A DNA stretch of 64,000 nt from Plenodomus lindquistii (taxonomy: Eukaryota; Ascomycota; Dothideomycetes; Pleosporales; Leptosphaeriaceae). Shown here piece after piece: positions 13,439 through 24,263 of this stretch. A model generated the notes under the pieces. That model was given only the letters and a program-made list of their open reading frames with translations, did no database searches and was not told where the DNA came from. Both the position numbers and the translations under genes were made by a program. The stretch covers positions 558,001 to 622,000 of the forward strand of contig JANUWI010000002.1 in assembly GCA_025504975.1 (NCBI GenBank), written 5' to 3'. Numbering within the stretch: position 1 is the stretch's first letter; the number at the start of each line of letters is the position of its first letter.

Positions 13439-14132
13439 GGTAGGCTAGAAGCGGGCGGTTTTTCTATGCTAGTCGCATGATCTTGGGCATTCCGAATTTC
13501 TAGCTCCTCGAGTCTCTGTAATGTTACTGCAGCGGTGAGCGGACTGTGTTCTTGTTGTCGCGCCGTTAGTGACGCCTACGCTTGAAGCTTGGGCCTCGGC
13601 GATGTGATGTTGGAGATCATCGGGCGTGTTGCGGCGCTAATGCTATCAGCAAAGGTACCAATACAGTGTGATGGCTGGACCTCGTCACCACATCTGGAAA
13701 CAAAGTTTATCACAAGGTAAACTACGTCATGTCCACAGGATGCACAAACATCGAGTGGTACACAAATCCATCCATCATAATTCTTCAATATTGACATGAA
13801 GCTACTGTGATAGATACAGTTGGAAGCCCCACAGAAACTCCAAGGTATAGGGTACTACATAGGTATCATGATTCATATGCATCGTAACAACACGTGTCCA
13901 ACCTTGCCCAAACATAACCAGGTCATTGCTTTTAACAGGAACAACAAAAGGCCCAGCACATCATCGTGGCTGAGTGGCCGGGAAGAATCGCGGGCCCGAG
14001 TAGCCGTAGAACTGCACACTTTCAATGTCGATGTTGCCGTCATGTTTGGGGCTCCAGAGTTTGAGAAGCACGTGCTTTCCAGAACTACACACTAGGTTAA
14101 TATTGCTCCTTGCAGGACAGTATGATGAAGAC
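13439..14132. other. Intergenic, no gene seen
   Basis: Upstream region of VPS18 (minus strand) and 3' flank of the minus-strand orphan to its right. Only short overlapping frames are present. No RNA gene or repeat was recognised. Confidence 0.5.
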
Positions 14133-15797
14133 CTACATTGCAGGTGTAAACTTGATCGTGATCTTGTTCTTGTTCTTGGCGATGAAGAACCTCGCATGAG
14201 GAGGAATCAAGCTATCATTCGCAGTCGGGGTGTCGGAGACCTGAATGCGACTAGGAGTTGCAATTCGAGCTGCCCGTATAGGCTCCAGGTAGCGATCGCG
14301 TGTCTCCCTCCACTCGCCATATGTGCTGTAGTCGAGAGCTGGGGCGCGCCGAAGCTGCATCATACGGGGCATGCCCTCGAAATCAGTCTCCTCATCACTG
14401 TCTGGACGCCAGCGGCTTTCCCGCCGCAGGCGATCTGCCATGATGGCAGCACTTGGCATATCTTCGTTCGAGTCTGATTCTTCTTCCTCAGTTGCCGTTG
14501 TGACTGTAAAAGGGGGTGGCGTTGGTGCCGACATTCCGACAGAGTTATCGTGAGAGTCTTCGGGGACATGATCGCAATTATCGGTATCTTGCTCTTCCTC
14601 ATGCTCTACCATTTGACGCAAGATTTGTCGTCGCTCAGGGTCGGAACGGCGGTATCGCTGGCGCGTGGCGCGGTCATGGTCAGCTCCCATGTCGGCACTT
14701 GTAGGCGCTGCTGCAAATGATAGAGGCGATGATGCTGATTCGATGGCTTGGAGCATTGCGTCCCGGCGCCGTCGAAGATGTCCAATGCGCTCAATGGCCT
14801 CTTCCCGGGTGGCAAGCTGTGATTGGCTCATGTGCCGCCAAATCCGGGGGTCGTTCATGGCTTCTGTAAAGGATAGCTGCTCGTCTCCAGACATGCCATC
14901 TTCGCTGCGAGAGACTGGTGAAGGCGACCGCTGGGGTGACTGTGGTCCATACTGCATCGAGTATGCTGCAGTACCAGAAAGCAGTTCATCGGCAGACATG
15001 GATACAAAGACGAGGCCTTCTTGGACAGGGGCGTTGAAGCCGCGGTCTGGTGCTCGAATGACGACCTTTTCCAAGGCAAAAGAGGCCTCGCCCATGTGCT
15101 TGAGCAAGAGATTGCACTGCGACGTCGCACTGCAGTAGACACTCTTGTCGTTGCGCAGAACGTTCTGTACTCGATAGAGGCCGGGGTTGTCGTCCTTGCG
15201 GTGCTCTCCGCCATCACAGCTCACGATTTCCATGCGAAGACGGCCTGGCACGACCTGTCCTTTGTGGCCGTACTTGTAGCAGGTGTATTCGTTCTTGTCG
15301 TGGGAGTCGTGCTGCAGCTTCCGTCTCTTGTTGCGGCGCTCGCTGTTGACCTGGACCGTGGGACTACGAGCTCGAAGACCCGGCTGTGACGGCGAGGAAG
15401 CAAAGACGTCGTCGGCGGGCATGTCGCTCAGCAGGCTGGCAAAGTCGGGCACGGCGTCCATGTCGGCACTTCGCTGGTCCCGGATGCGGGCTTGGGAGCG
15501 GCGGAGATAGCGTTCACTGGGCGTGGCTCGAGGACGGGTTGGGTTTGCGGTAGGCGGCCGCATGGATGGCAAGTGTCGCAGTCGCCGGCGTGATGCTCGG
15601 TCGCGAGGGGCTGAGGTTGGCGACTCGGAGGGGCGGTCGGTGGAGGGGCCGGGGGTGTTCCTCGAAGACCTGGCGCCGGCGCTGCCTGTGCGGGATGCGG
15701 ACAAGTCAAAGGGCGAGGCGGCTGGGTAGTCGAAGTCGCCTGTTGTGAAGGGAAAGGCCGTGGGGGGAGGCGAGGGCGAGGCGAGCGATCTGGGCAT
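14133..15797 (-). CDS. Conserved fungal protein of unknown function, probably nuclear
   Basis: A single exon of 554 residues from the ATG at 15797. The open frame extends 47 codons further upstream, but only to a GTG. The first 150 residues are Pro/Ser/Arg-rich. A basic patch (NKRRKLQ) looks like a nuclear localisation signal. The central block, starting near CYKYGHKGQVVPGRL and containing EIVSCDGG, NDKSVYC and SMSADELLSG, looks like a folded conserved domain that I associate with an uncharacterised ascomycete family. A helical, Arg/Glu-rich stretch (EEAIERIGHLRRRRDAML) and a C-terminal motif (RFFIAKNKNKITIKF) follow. I cannot assign a function. It is divergent from AOS1, with 516 bp between start codons. 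Confidence 0.75.
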   Translation of the reverse strand: MPRSLASPSPPPTAFPFTTGDFDYPAASPFDLSASRTGSAGARSSRNTPGPSTDRPSESPTSAPRDRASRRRLRHLPSMRPPTANPTRPRATPSERYLRRSQARIRDQRSADMDAVPDFASLLSDMPADDVFASSPSQPGLRARSPTVQVNSERRNKRRKLQHDSHDKNEYTCYKYGHKGQVVPGRLRMEIVSCDGGEHRKDDNPGLYRVQNVLRNDKSVYCSATSQCNLLLKHMGEASFALEKVVIRAPDRGFNAPVQEGLVFVSMSADELLSGTAAYSMQYGPQSPQRSPSPVSRSEDGMSGDEQLSFTEAMNDPRIWRHMSQSQLATREEAIERIGHLRRRRDAMLQAIESASSPLSFAAAPTSADMGADHDRATRQRYRRSDPERRQILRQMVEHEEEQDTDNCDHVPEDSHDNSVGMSAPTPPPFTVTTATEEEESDSNEDMPSAAIMADRLRRESRWRPDSDEETDFEGMPRMMQLRRAPALDYSTYGEWRETRDRYLEPIRAARIATPSRIQVSDTPTANDSLIPPHARFFIAKNKNKITIKFTPAM

Positions 15798-16313
15798 TGA
15801 TGATGACGGGGAAGCCGCCGGGCATGGAGACGCAGGGGAGAGGGGTGTGGTGGCCGAGACGCAGGGAAGATGGGCGTGATAGCGGCTATCTGCAGGTGGG
15901 TGGGTGGTGGCAGCCAAAGATCCGACGCTCTCTTTCACGATTCAGCGACAGAGCGAAAGGCTGCAGGCTGCGGTGACGGAACAAGCGACCGACCCTGGCG
16001 GTCCGCGTGCCAGCCCAGTCGCCGTTCGCACGCGGGGTCGGTGGAGCAACACTAACGAGGCCCGCTACGGCACTCCCTACCGCAGAGCCGCACGTCAGTC
16101 CAGTCCGGCCCGACCGTCACGTACCTCTATACCCTGGCCTGCCCTTCACCTCCAACGGCGGCGCATACATTGTCTTCTGTCGCCTTCACCCTGGCGCCAG
16201 AAGTATCCCTTAGGTCTACAAGTCTCCCAATCGCCAGCCCTGCGGACCTTGACATCCTGTCGTCACCACCTCCACCAGCACCAGCACCACCAAAAGTTAC
16301 GCGACACGTCAAC
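15798..16313. promoter_or_regulatory. Divergent intergenic region between the orphan and AOS1
   Basis: 516 bp separate two start codons on opposite strands, so both promoters must lie here. The AOS1 side is C-rich with CACC repeats just upstream of its ATG (16261-16295), like many fungal 5' leaders. A frame joined to AOS1 runs upstream of its ATG but begins only at a TTG. Confidence 0.45.
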
Positions 16314-17636
16314 ATGGCCGACCTCACCGTACCCATCAACGCGCCCCCACCAAACACCAACGGCGCCTTCCCCGCAGACGACGCAGCAGGCCAGACTGTG
16401 GCCGCTATCGCCGAAGCCGACACCATCTCGGCAGACGAGATCGCTCTGTATGATCGCCAGATTCGCCTCTGGGGCGTCCAGGCGCAAGAGAAGTGAGTGC
16501 CCAACAGACTCATGCCTGGCTCCACAACTGATCAATCAGAATTCGCACCGCCAACATCCTCCTCGTCTCCATCAAAGCGCTCGCCAACGAAATCGCAAAG
16601 AACCTCGTCCTCGCCGGCATTGGCTCCATCACACTCGCAGACCATGAAGTCGTCACAGAGGAAGACCTGGGCGCCCAGTTCTTCATCACCGACGCAGACG
16701 TAGGCAGAAACGTACGTTGACCCATAGCCTCCCTATCTACCCAACCCGTACTGACAAACCACCCAGCGCGCCCAAGCAGCCGCCCCCCAAGTCCAAAAGC
16801 TCAATCCCCGCGTCAAAGTCAACGTCCTCACCACCGACATCCGCCACGAGCAAGACCCCAACTTCTACGCCGCCTACGACGTCATCATCGCAACCGACAT
16901 GGACTTTCTGTCCTCCAGCGGCCTCAACGCCGGAGCCCGCATCGCAGGCAAGCCCTTCTACGTCGGTTCCTCGCATGGCCTATACGGCTACATCTTTGCC
17001 GACCTCGTCAAGCACTCCTTCGTCATCGAGCGCGAAAAGTCCAACCGTGCCACCCAGACCGGTCCCGAGAGCGCAACACGCAGCGTCCAATCCGTGTCCG
17101 TCAAGCGCGAGTCCGGCAAGGTCGTCGAATTGGTAACAAAGCAGGAGCTCTACTCCCCGCTCATGCTGGTCAAGGACTCCCCGCTCCCCCCGGACATCGC
17201 CAACAACGCGCGGAGGCTCAAGAAAGTCCACCCACTACTAACCTGTGTCCGCGCACTCTGGGAATACCAACGTAACGGCCACGGCATCTACCCCACGCAC
17301 ACCCCACAGGACCTACAGCTCTTCACCACCATTGCAAACGTAAAACACCAGGAACTCCTCCTCCCCGCCGAGACTCTGACCGCCGATTTTCTGCGCAGCT
17401 TCCTGGCAAACTTGGGCAGTGAGTTAGCGCCTGTCACAGCGTTTTTGGGCGGCCAGCTCGCGCAGGATGTGATCAATGTGTTGGGTCAGAGGGAGCAGCC
17501 GATTCAGAACCTGATGCTGTTTGATGGGGAGGAGAGTGCGGGGCCCGTGTATACGCTTCATCCTATTTTCCCGGAGACGACGAGTATGCCCGTGTTAAGT
17601 AGTGTGCCGGTTGAGGCGCCGGTGGTTGTCGTCTAG
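16314..17636 (+). CDS. AOS1: SUMO-activating enzyme E1, Aos1 subunit
   Basis: Aos1 pairs with Uba2 to adenylate and activate SUMO in the nucleus. Exons 16314-16492, 16540-16711 and 16767-17636 encode 406 residues; introns are 47 and 55 nt, with donors GTGAGT and GTACGT. Family hallmarks are visible in order: ALYDRQIRLWGVQAQEKIR, the nucleotide-binding ThiF-type segment NLVLAGIGSITLADHEVV, EEDLGAQFF, and near the end TAFLGGQLAQDVINVL. The Uba2-type catalytic cysteine domain is absent, as expected for Aos1. Length is a little above the yeast protein. The start is the first ATG after a stretch with only non-ATG starts. This is the S. pombe rad31 equivalent. Confidence 0.95.
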
Positions 17637-17917
17637 GTGGGGTTGTGGAAGGGTTGGCCCTTTGAAAATGAGGAGAGCATGTGGCGGTGTCAATTTGAGG
17701 GAGCAATATGCGGCACGCTATGAGATGGATATGAGAGGCATATGTAATGCCATGACAGCCCAGTCTAGATCGTAGCTTTAGATTTATCGGGCGTGGTCGG
17801 TCACAGGTAGGAACGGTAGATACCCAAGCACGCTCCAGGCAAGCGAGCAACAAACCAAGTCTTGAATAATCAAACAACTTGTACTACATCCACTCCACCC
17901 ACCTCACCCATCCCCCC
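17637..17917. other. Short convergent 3' region between AOS1 and PBN1
   Basis: 281 bp between two stop codons on opposite strands. It contains no gene and must carry both 3' ends. Confidence 0.5.
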
Positions 17918-19604
17918 TCACTGCTCCTTCTTCCCCCCCTCCACCTTCCTTTCCTCTCCCTTCCCCCTCCCAAACAAAACCCAACACAGCCCCAAAAACG
18001 CCAAAACAACCACCCCGACCGTCCCCCCCTCCACCCACGCCGTCCCCCTCGTATCCAGCACCGGCACATCAATCCACTCCACCAGCGCCCCCACCGGCGC
18101 AGGCTGAACATGCATGAACCTCGTCTTAGGCCCAAACAGCGCTTCATACCCCAAATGCACCCTATCGAACGGATTCGCGCTCATTTTCGCGCCTTCGTCT
18201 GCGCGACACGCCCAGAAGACTACGGGCCAGGGGAGCGGGACGCGTGTATGTTGGGTTGGGGAGGCGGGGAGGTAGCGGAGGTGGAGGGGTATGTTTATTG
18301 TCCAGTTACTTGCGTCATCTCCGTTGGTGGTAGATGAAGAAGATGATGATGATGATGAAGCGGCTTTTGGATGCGCGACCTCAAACAACGCGGCGCTTCC
18401 CCACTGACGAACAACCCAGTCTGGTGCTTCGAGATCCGTGGCGCCTGCTAGACTGCGGAGGGATTTCAGATTTTTGGAGGTGAGGAAGAGGGCGTCGTTG
18501 AATTGGTATTTGTCGATGAAGAGGTAGGAGGGGAGGGTGAGGTGGGTGTGGAGCTTGCAGGTTGGGTTTGGGGGCGTGAGGTGCGCTTTGGGGAAGGTGA
18601 GGAGGAGGGTAGGGTGGAGGCCGGTGGGCTGGGACAAGGATACGGTGTACGTTAAGGGGTGCAGTTCTGGTGTTAGGGAGGAGGGAGTGGTGGAGAGGAG
18701 GGGGTAGTGCCTGGTCGGGGTTTGGAATCGAGTTGCTTCTGGTGGGTGGGTTAGTGATGGGCTGAGGGAGAGGGAGAGGGAGATATACTTGGTGCGGTGT
18801 CTTGACCTAGCACGGTGAGGAATCCGCCGAATTGGATGTCCTCTGGATCTGCGTTGGGTTCGTGGCTTAGTACGCCGATTTCTACCGTGGCTTCTTTGTG
18901 TGGTAGGGCGATGTCTTCGGACCAGCCTTCGCTGGTGGGTGCGGTGGGCCATGCAGCAGTCAAGACTACAGCGCGAGAGATGGTGTCGTAGTCGATGTCA
19001 AGGGACGTCGCTGTGAGCAGATCTTTGGCTAGTCCTCGACAATACTTGTCGTCTGCCTGACAGAACTTCGACTCAATATTCTCAGAAAAGTCGCTGATAG
19101 ACTTGAGAAACGCGTAGTACTGCGACGTTGTGGACATGGAAAATCGCTCCGACAGTATAGGGAGTTTAATACTAGAATCATCCGTTGAAGAGCATTTCAG
19201 ATCAGCACTGATGCTCGAATGCAGCTGGTCACAAAGCGCATCTTTGGGTGTCGAGTCCAGAGGGGTGAAGAAAACATGCAGACCAGGTGATACACGTGAT
19301 GTAAAGGGCGGTGTTGATATGTGGCTTGTTGGTGATGCCCAGCGAATGTGTAGTTCGTGCCATTGTTGGAAGACTTTGCTGAGCTACCCGCCGTTAGTAT
19401 AGATGCCTTGCAAAGTATAGAAAACGCAAAATGTTATACTTCATCAGGCAGCTCCTTCAATCCCAAGGTGATACGGTGTTCCTTTGCTGCTTTGACGCCT
19501 TTCAAAGAGAATCGGGGCACAGATGATCCAGCATTCTGCACAGATAGCTGATCTGGCGAGAACTCGTCTGGCTTGTCTACCACATATGTTATTCGTTGTT
19601 TCAT
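17918..19604 (-). CDS. PBN1: GPI mannosyltransferase I stabilising subunit (PIG-X/Pbn1)
   Basis: ER membrane protein that, with Gpi14, adds the first mannose of GPI anchors. Exons 19440-19604, 18789-19383 and 17918-18738 give 526 residues; introns are 56 and 50 nt, both with CTAAC branch points. Family features are the N terminus MKQRITYVV, the luminal PIG-X region with RVSPGLHVFFTP, then LHLRYLPAS and VPLPWPVVFWAC, and one C-terminal membrane helix at about 492-509 followed by a basic tail. A run of nine serines (GATGAT-type codons on the plus strand near 18330-18360) lies in the luminal domain. A second in-frame ATG at 19670 would add 22 residues; 19604 fits the family start better. It is divergent from the SARAF-like gene. 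Confidence 0.9.
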
Positions 19605-19887
19605 GATACTCGAGATGTTGATTGACAGTCTGGCGCGTGAGAGCTCACATGCCACTGCTCTACCATGCATCACGCCTAAACCACAATCGGCGTAGCGCCC
19701 CAAACCCTGCAAGTGACGAACGCCAAGTCAGACCTTCACGACGGAGATCTAGAAAGGCTGTAGCTGCCTTGGAAGACGGGACAGCATTCAACCGTGTCCT
19801 TTCATATGTATCGCCACTGAGAGGAGTTTTCAGTCTTCTACCTTCTCACGAAGTCCTCAGAGAACCGAATATACCGATTTCAACACC
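19605..19887. promoter_or_regulatory. Compact divergent promoter, PBN1 / SARAF-like
   Basis: Only 283 bp separate the two start codons, so the two genes probably share regulatory sequence. No clear CCAAT or TATA element was recognised. Both products belong to ER membrane families, which makes co-regulation plausible but unproven. Confidence 0.45.
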
Positions 19888-20913
19888 ATGCGCCTTACGA
19901 GCGCCCTCTTCGCCGCGCTCCTTGTTGCAAGTGGCGCAGATGCCCAGCGCAAGGACAACAAGGTCCTGCTCTCCAAGATCCAGAGTCTTACGCTGCGACA
20001 AGGTCTGAAAACATCGAATCGGCGCGTCAGTGCTATTCCCCAAGTATGTCTATACATCCAACTATGACTATCCCATCAACCCCACAACCAAAATCATACA
20101 CTAACAACATATCTCAAGCTCAAATGTATCGGCGGCTCTGGCCGCGGTCACTATGATGTCGATGTAATGCGCTGCAAGAACTCGGGCTCGGACTACGACG
20201 ACAACAATATACAATGGACGTGCACTGCCTCGCTGCCAGAGGAGTTCAAGCTCGGCTCTACGGATGTCATCTGCGAGGGCTACGATTTCCCTGACGACCC
20301 GTACATTCTAAAGGGAAGCTGCGGCGTTGAGTATCGACTCATCCTCACGGACAAAGGAAAGCAAAAATATGGAAAAGGAAACGATGGCTGGTTCGGTGAC
20401 GATGATGGTCGGTCTGGGGAGCCAAAATCGATGGGAGAGAGGATAGCAGGAGGACTATTCTGGTGTTTATTCCTCGGGGTGCTTGGATGGATGATCTACT
20501 CTGCGTTCATCAACCGCGGTCGGGGCGGCGCTGGAGGCGCAGCAGGCGGCAGACCAGGCTGGGGTGGAGGTGGAGGTGGTGGTGGATGGGGAGGAGGCTA
20601 CAACAACGACGATGATAACAATGACCCACCACCACCATACTATCCCAACAATCCAGGGAAACAACAACCCGGCTACGGTACCAACCAAGGCTGGCGACCG
20701 GGTTTCTGGTCCGGTGCTGCGGGCGGTGCCGCCGCAGGTTGGGCTGCCGGACGTATGGGCAACAACTCAGGCAACCAGACTGGGTCTGGTTGGGGAAATG
20801 GAAGTGGAAGTCGATGGGGCAATGGTGAGGGCAGCTCGAGATCCTCATCTGGGGATAGCTTCTCCAATTCGAGGCACGAGAGTACTGGCTTTGGATCGAC
20901 ATCACGGCGATGA
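19888..20913 (+). CDS. SARAF/TMEM66-like ER membrane protein
   Basis: In animals SARAF is an ER protein that switches off store-operated calcium entry; the fungal role is unknown to me. Exons 19888-20043 and 20119-20913 encode 316 residues across a 75-nt intron. Residues 1-19 form a signal peptide. The luminal domain shows SARAF-family marks: VLLSKIQSLTLRQG, RRVSAIPQLKCIGG, IQWTCTASLP, CEGYDFPDDPYILKGSCG, with conserved cysteines. A membrane helix follows at about 163-184 (GGLFWCLFLGVLGWMIYSAFI region). The cytosolic tail is low complexity, rich in Gly, Trp, Asn and Ser with a PPPPYYP motif. The ATG opens the signal peptide directly, which decides the start. Confidence 0.9.
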
Positions 20914-21316
20914 TTGGTTGGGACGGCTATAGAGATTACATTTTGGCTCAGAACGATACCCCTTGCACTTAATTAACTGCAAATTGTTGATTTCATCATC
21001 TCAGAGCATGAAGAAGCTCGTACTTATCGTGTCCACATCTCACCCTAACAGCGTGGTGTTCGAGCTTATACAGCAGCAAGGAGATGACAAAGCCCGCGGG
21101 TATAGTGGAAAATCATCTCTACTACTTTCAGAGAATACGCGTATTGTTGAAGGATTTCGAGCCTTGTTCATAGTGTAGTGTGGTGACTACAGTGAGCAGC
21201 ACTCATGACCTTGGTAATACAAGCTCCTCCGTAGAGCATCTCAAATCATTCAAGACTAGCCCTCCCCAAGCAACCTCATCGTCTCGATCCCATACCTAAC
21301 ACAGCAAAAACCTCAG
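20914..21316. other. Convergent intergenic, no complete gene
   Basis: Holds the 3' flanks of the SARAF-like gene and of the minus-strand BTB-like gene. On the minus strand 21256-21295 reads as YGIETMRLLGEG and a stop, directly after a TTAG acceptor-like site. It may be a last exon of the BTB-like gene, but no convincing in-phase donor was found. Confidence 0.4.
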
Positions 21317-22996
21317 TCAGCGCCATTGAACCTGTCCCTCCCCTCCAACCCTCCAAGGAATATCCTCCCTCTCAATCCTCACACAGGTCAACCACCCCAC
21401 GCCACTTGCCTCAACATCAAGCATCAACTCATTCCTCGCCAATTCCTTCACAAACTCGCTCGCATACACCTTCAGCAACGCCAGATCCTCGCTCAAATTG
21501 CCCACAGCACTAGGCATGATACGTTTCATCATGCGCTCCATCTCCTCATACACCATGTACGCGGATCCGCCCTTGTATATCTGGCGAAAAACCTTGCCGC
21601 GCTTGAGTGACGCCGAGGAACTATCTTGCAGCTTTTTGAACTGCCGTGCGAGAATATCGCGGAATGTGGCGACGACGAACCAGGTATCGAATTGGGAGTC
21701 TTTTTCGGGGACAACGGGGCCAGAAATAGGGTCTTCGATTGTGAGGAGTAGGAGGGAGCGCTCGGCTTCTTGGCATAATGTGTTGAGGGCTGCGGACTTT
21801 TGGGTGATGAGGTGGCGGATGGGTTCGGGGAGGGTTGATTGTTCGGTTGGCCAGGGCCAGGAGGGATGGGCGCCGATCAGGTGGATAAGGGATTCGGTGT
21901 ATATAGAGTCGTTCTGGAGGGCTTGCGCGAGGACAAGCCAGCGTGCGGGGTCGGACTTGATGGCTATGAAGAGAGCTTGTCGGTATTGGAGAAGGGTGTT
22001 GCCCACGTGGGATTGTATGAGGTGGAGACAATCGAGCTTGGTGGCGTATCTAGCGATTTGCTCGGCCTGTATGAGGGCTTCTTCCACTTTGCTGGAGGGA
22101 AAGAGTGGTGGTATGCTGTAGAACGCGCCAAATATTTGATTGTAGATTTCGACGTTGACCGCGTGCGAGGTGTATGAGCAGATTGGGCGGATGGGCCTTT
22201 TGAGTACCATGGGCTGACTGTCGGTGTCTTCGGCTTTGATGGTGATGCTGCTCGCGATATTGTCATAGGGTAGCTGTGGAGGTGGTAGTTCACCAGTCGC
22301 GGGCTGACGTACAAGCCCGACGACACCATCGACCTCCTCAAGTGTATAGGAGAACCATGAGGGATGATCTTGACTTTGACCGGAGCAAGCTTCTTGCATC
22401 GATCGTGCGAACCAGGATGAGTGCCGAACTAGCACCTCGGCTTGAAGACGCCATTCCCGTGCCGGAGAGGCCAACTTGGTTGCAATGAGAACATTGCCGT
22501 TGGTAAAGTTGGGGAAACATTCTGGGTTGGTCATAGGATATGATGCGGAATATTGGGAGCCATTGTCAACAACAGAGCTTGTCAACGGAGTCGCGAGACC
22601 CGCTACGAGTGCATGTGAGGCTGCTGATACCACATGATGCCTTACAGTATCAGCAATAGAATTTTGGACAATGTGAGTTATTTCCTTCATCGACGATGCT
22701 GCCATGAGCTCGCCGTCTTCCAATCCGCCGAGATCCTCTCCATGTTCTGGAGCAGATACTTCCCCGGACTCCGTGTCCGTGGAATGCAGTACTGACAAAA
22801 GTCCTAGCTCGCTCTGTTCCTCCCTGAGAGGTGATGAGGGTAATTGGGAACCTGAAGAGGACAGTTCGGACGTTTCAGATAGTTTTGAGGTATCCGAGTC
22901 AATATTGGAAGAGCGCTCACTTCTCACAGTACGTTCTCGGCGTTTGCAAGGCTTCGTTGATGAGCTATCCCGAGCGCGTTTGATACTGGCGGCCAT
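21317..22996 (-). CDS. Conserved fungal protein, weakly BTB/POZ-like
   Basis: A single exon of 559 residues from the ATG at 22996. Residues 1-100 are basic then Ser/Glu-rich and look disordered, with a probable nuclear signal (KPCKRRER). From about residue 165 the sequence NVLIATKLASPAREWRLQAE followed by VLVRHSSWFARSM resembles the start of a fungal BTB domain, where a protein binds an equivalent partner domain. The rest is helical and lacks a motif I know. The stop at 21317 directly follows EGQVQWR; the true C terminus may lie in a further exon (see the adjoining intergenic entry). Function unknown. It is divergent from the histidine kinase, 1.27 kb away. Confidence 0.7.
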   Translation of the reverse strand: MAASIKRARDSSSTKPCKRRERTVRSERSSNIDSDTSKLSETSELSSSGSQLPSSPLREEQSELGLLSVLHSTDTESGEVSAPEHGEDLGGLEDGELMAASSMKEITHIVQNSIADTVRHHVVSAASHALVAGLATPLTSSVVDNGSQYSASYPMTNPECFPNFTNGNVLIATKLASPAREWRLQAEVLVRHSSWFARSMQEACSGQSQDHPSWFSYTLEEVDGVVGLVRQPATGELPPPQLPYDNIASSITIKAEDTDSQPMVLKRPIRPICSYTSHAVNVEIYNQIFGAFYSIPPLFPSSKVEEALIQAEQIARYATKLDCLHLIQSHVGNTLLQYRQALFIAIKSDPARWLVLAQALQNDSIYTESLIHLIGAHPSWPWPTEQSTLPEPIRHLITQKSAALNTLCQEAERSLLLLTIEDPISGPVVPEKDSQFDTWFVVATFRDILARQFKKLQDSSSASLKRGKVFRQIYKGGSAYMVYEEMERMMKRIMPSAVGNLSEDLALLKVYASEFVKELARNELMLDVEASGVGWLTCVRIEREDIPWRVGGEGQVQWR

Positions 22997-24263
22997 TTGA
23001 TAAAGAAAGTAGGTTCGAGTCGCGCCGGCTGGGTCGCTCCGGCCAATGGCACTCGACCAAAGTTTGTGAGCCTAACTAGAAGAGACTTGGCGGAGTGCTG
23101 ACATGGGGTAAAGGTATAGATCGCGTATGGCTTCCAAAAATATTAGTGTCTAGTCAAGTTGACTGCACGGTAGTCTAGTGATTTGTCAATATAGCGTCCA
23201 CCAAAGCGGTGGCAGATCACTATTCCTAGGTGAGGTCGTTTTCGCTTGTAGAGGCGTAGCCCGTTGCTGGAGGTAAGAGCACTTTAGACATGGCCGCAGA
23301 TAATAGGTCCATCGATAAACGAAAACGGAATGTCGTTTGAGCAAGGACATGACCAGCGCGCTCCTGGTGTACCCATGTCATAATCGTTGTGAATGAGTGT
23401 TAGTAGAGCAAGACTTGAGCATTGTTGTTCATCGCCAGTGGGAGTTGTTCATCGTCGATGGGAGCCTGGCTGACGCTTGTTGTACAACAATAAGGCTTGA
23501 TGCCGTAGGTCCCTGAAGGTGTTCTGACGTGCTTTTAGTTAGTGGACAAATGGTTCAAGACCTTGGCGGCAACGCTTCCCAAACAAGCGACACCCGCATG
23601 GCGAAATGAGTCCGATCCAATCAAAGCCCAGGCTCCAGAAAGGCTACAGGGATTCCATGTTTCCCATGCATGTGCGCGTACAAAGTGACCAGCAGGCGCA
23701 TCAGCCACTCACTACCTTGTGATGGCCATTTGCGTTTCCCATCCGAGGTTTCCCAGGAAAGCCGGTTCGGCATTCGCGGGCCAGACCGCATACGGAGACG
23801 CCATGTTGAATGTTGAGCGACACGGGCTAAGCGCAGTCGCCAGCGTGAGGGGTGGGGGCCGTGGGGCCGATGAGGGGTGAATTGCCACGGCGTTCTGTAC
23901 GCACCAGGGTGAAGAATGCGGTAGCGACAACAAAGCAGTGGACATTGTGCCTGTGTTGATCTGCCTGTTCTGAGACGTGTTTCGTTCTCCACAAGGTTGC
24001 AGCCGCACCAGCCGAGGATGGGGCGTGACGTCACCCGTATAGAGAAATCTAGACTCGTCTGCACCTGCGCCGCTCCGCAGAAGCTCTGTGCCTATGAAGA
24101 AGAGTGGCCGCCCAACAGAGGGAACGCGGCCACAAAACCTGGACAGACCCTGGCTGTCAATCTCTGCCATGCAACCCTCGTACGATTCCCCTACCAGCAC
24201 GACTGAGCAACACTATTAGTGGACTCTGGCCTCCAAGACTCAGGTCATAATCACGGCGGAGCG
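22997..24263. other. Long divergent intergenic region upstream of the histidine kinase
   Basis: 1.27 kb without a supportable gene. A 162-codon minus-strand frame at 23712-24200 has no motif. A long leader or promoter for the kinase is the likely content. Confidence 0.45.

Noticed and set aside
23005..23045. A GTTCGAGTC segment suggesting a tRNA T arm
   Set aside because: No matching acceptor, D-arm or anticodon stem can be built around it. No tRNA gene was found in the window.
23712..24200. A 162-codon minus-strand frame upstream of the histidine kinase
   Set aside because: No motif; it lies in the probable promoter and leader of the kinase.
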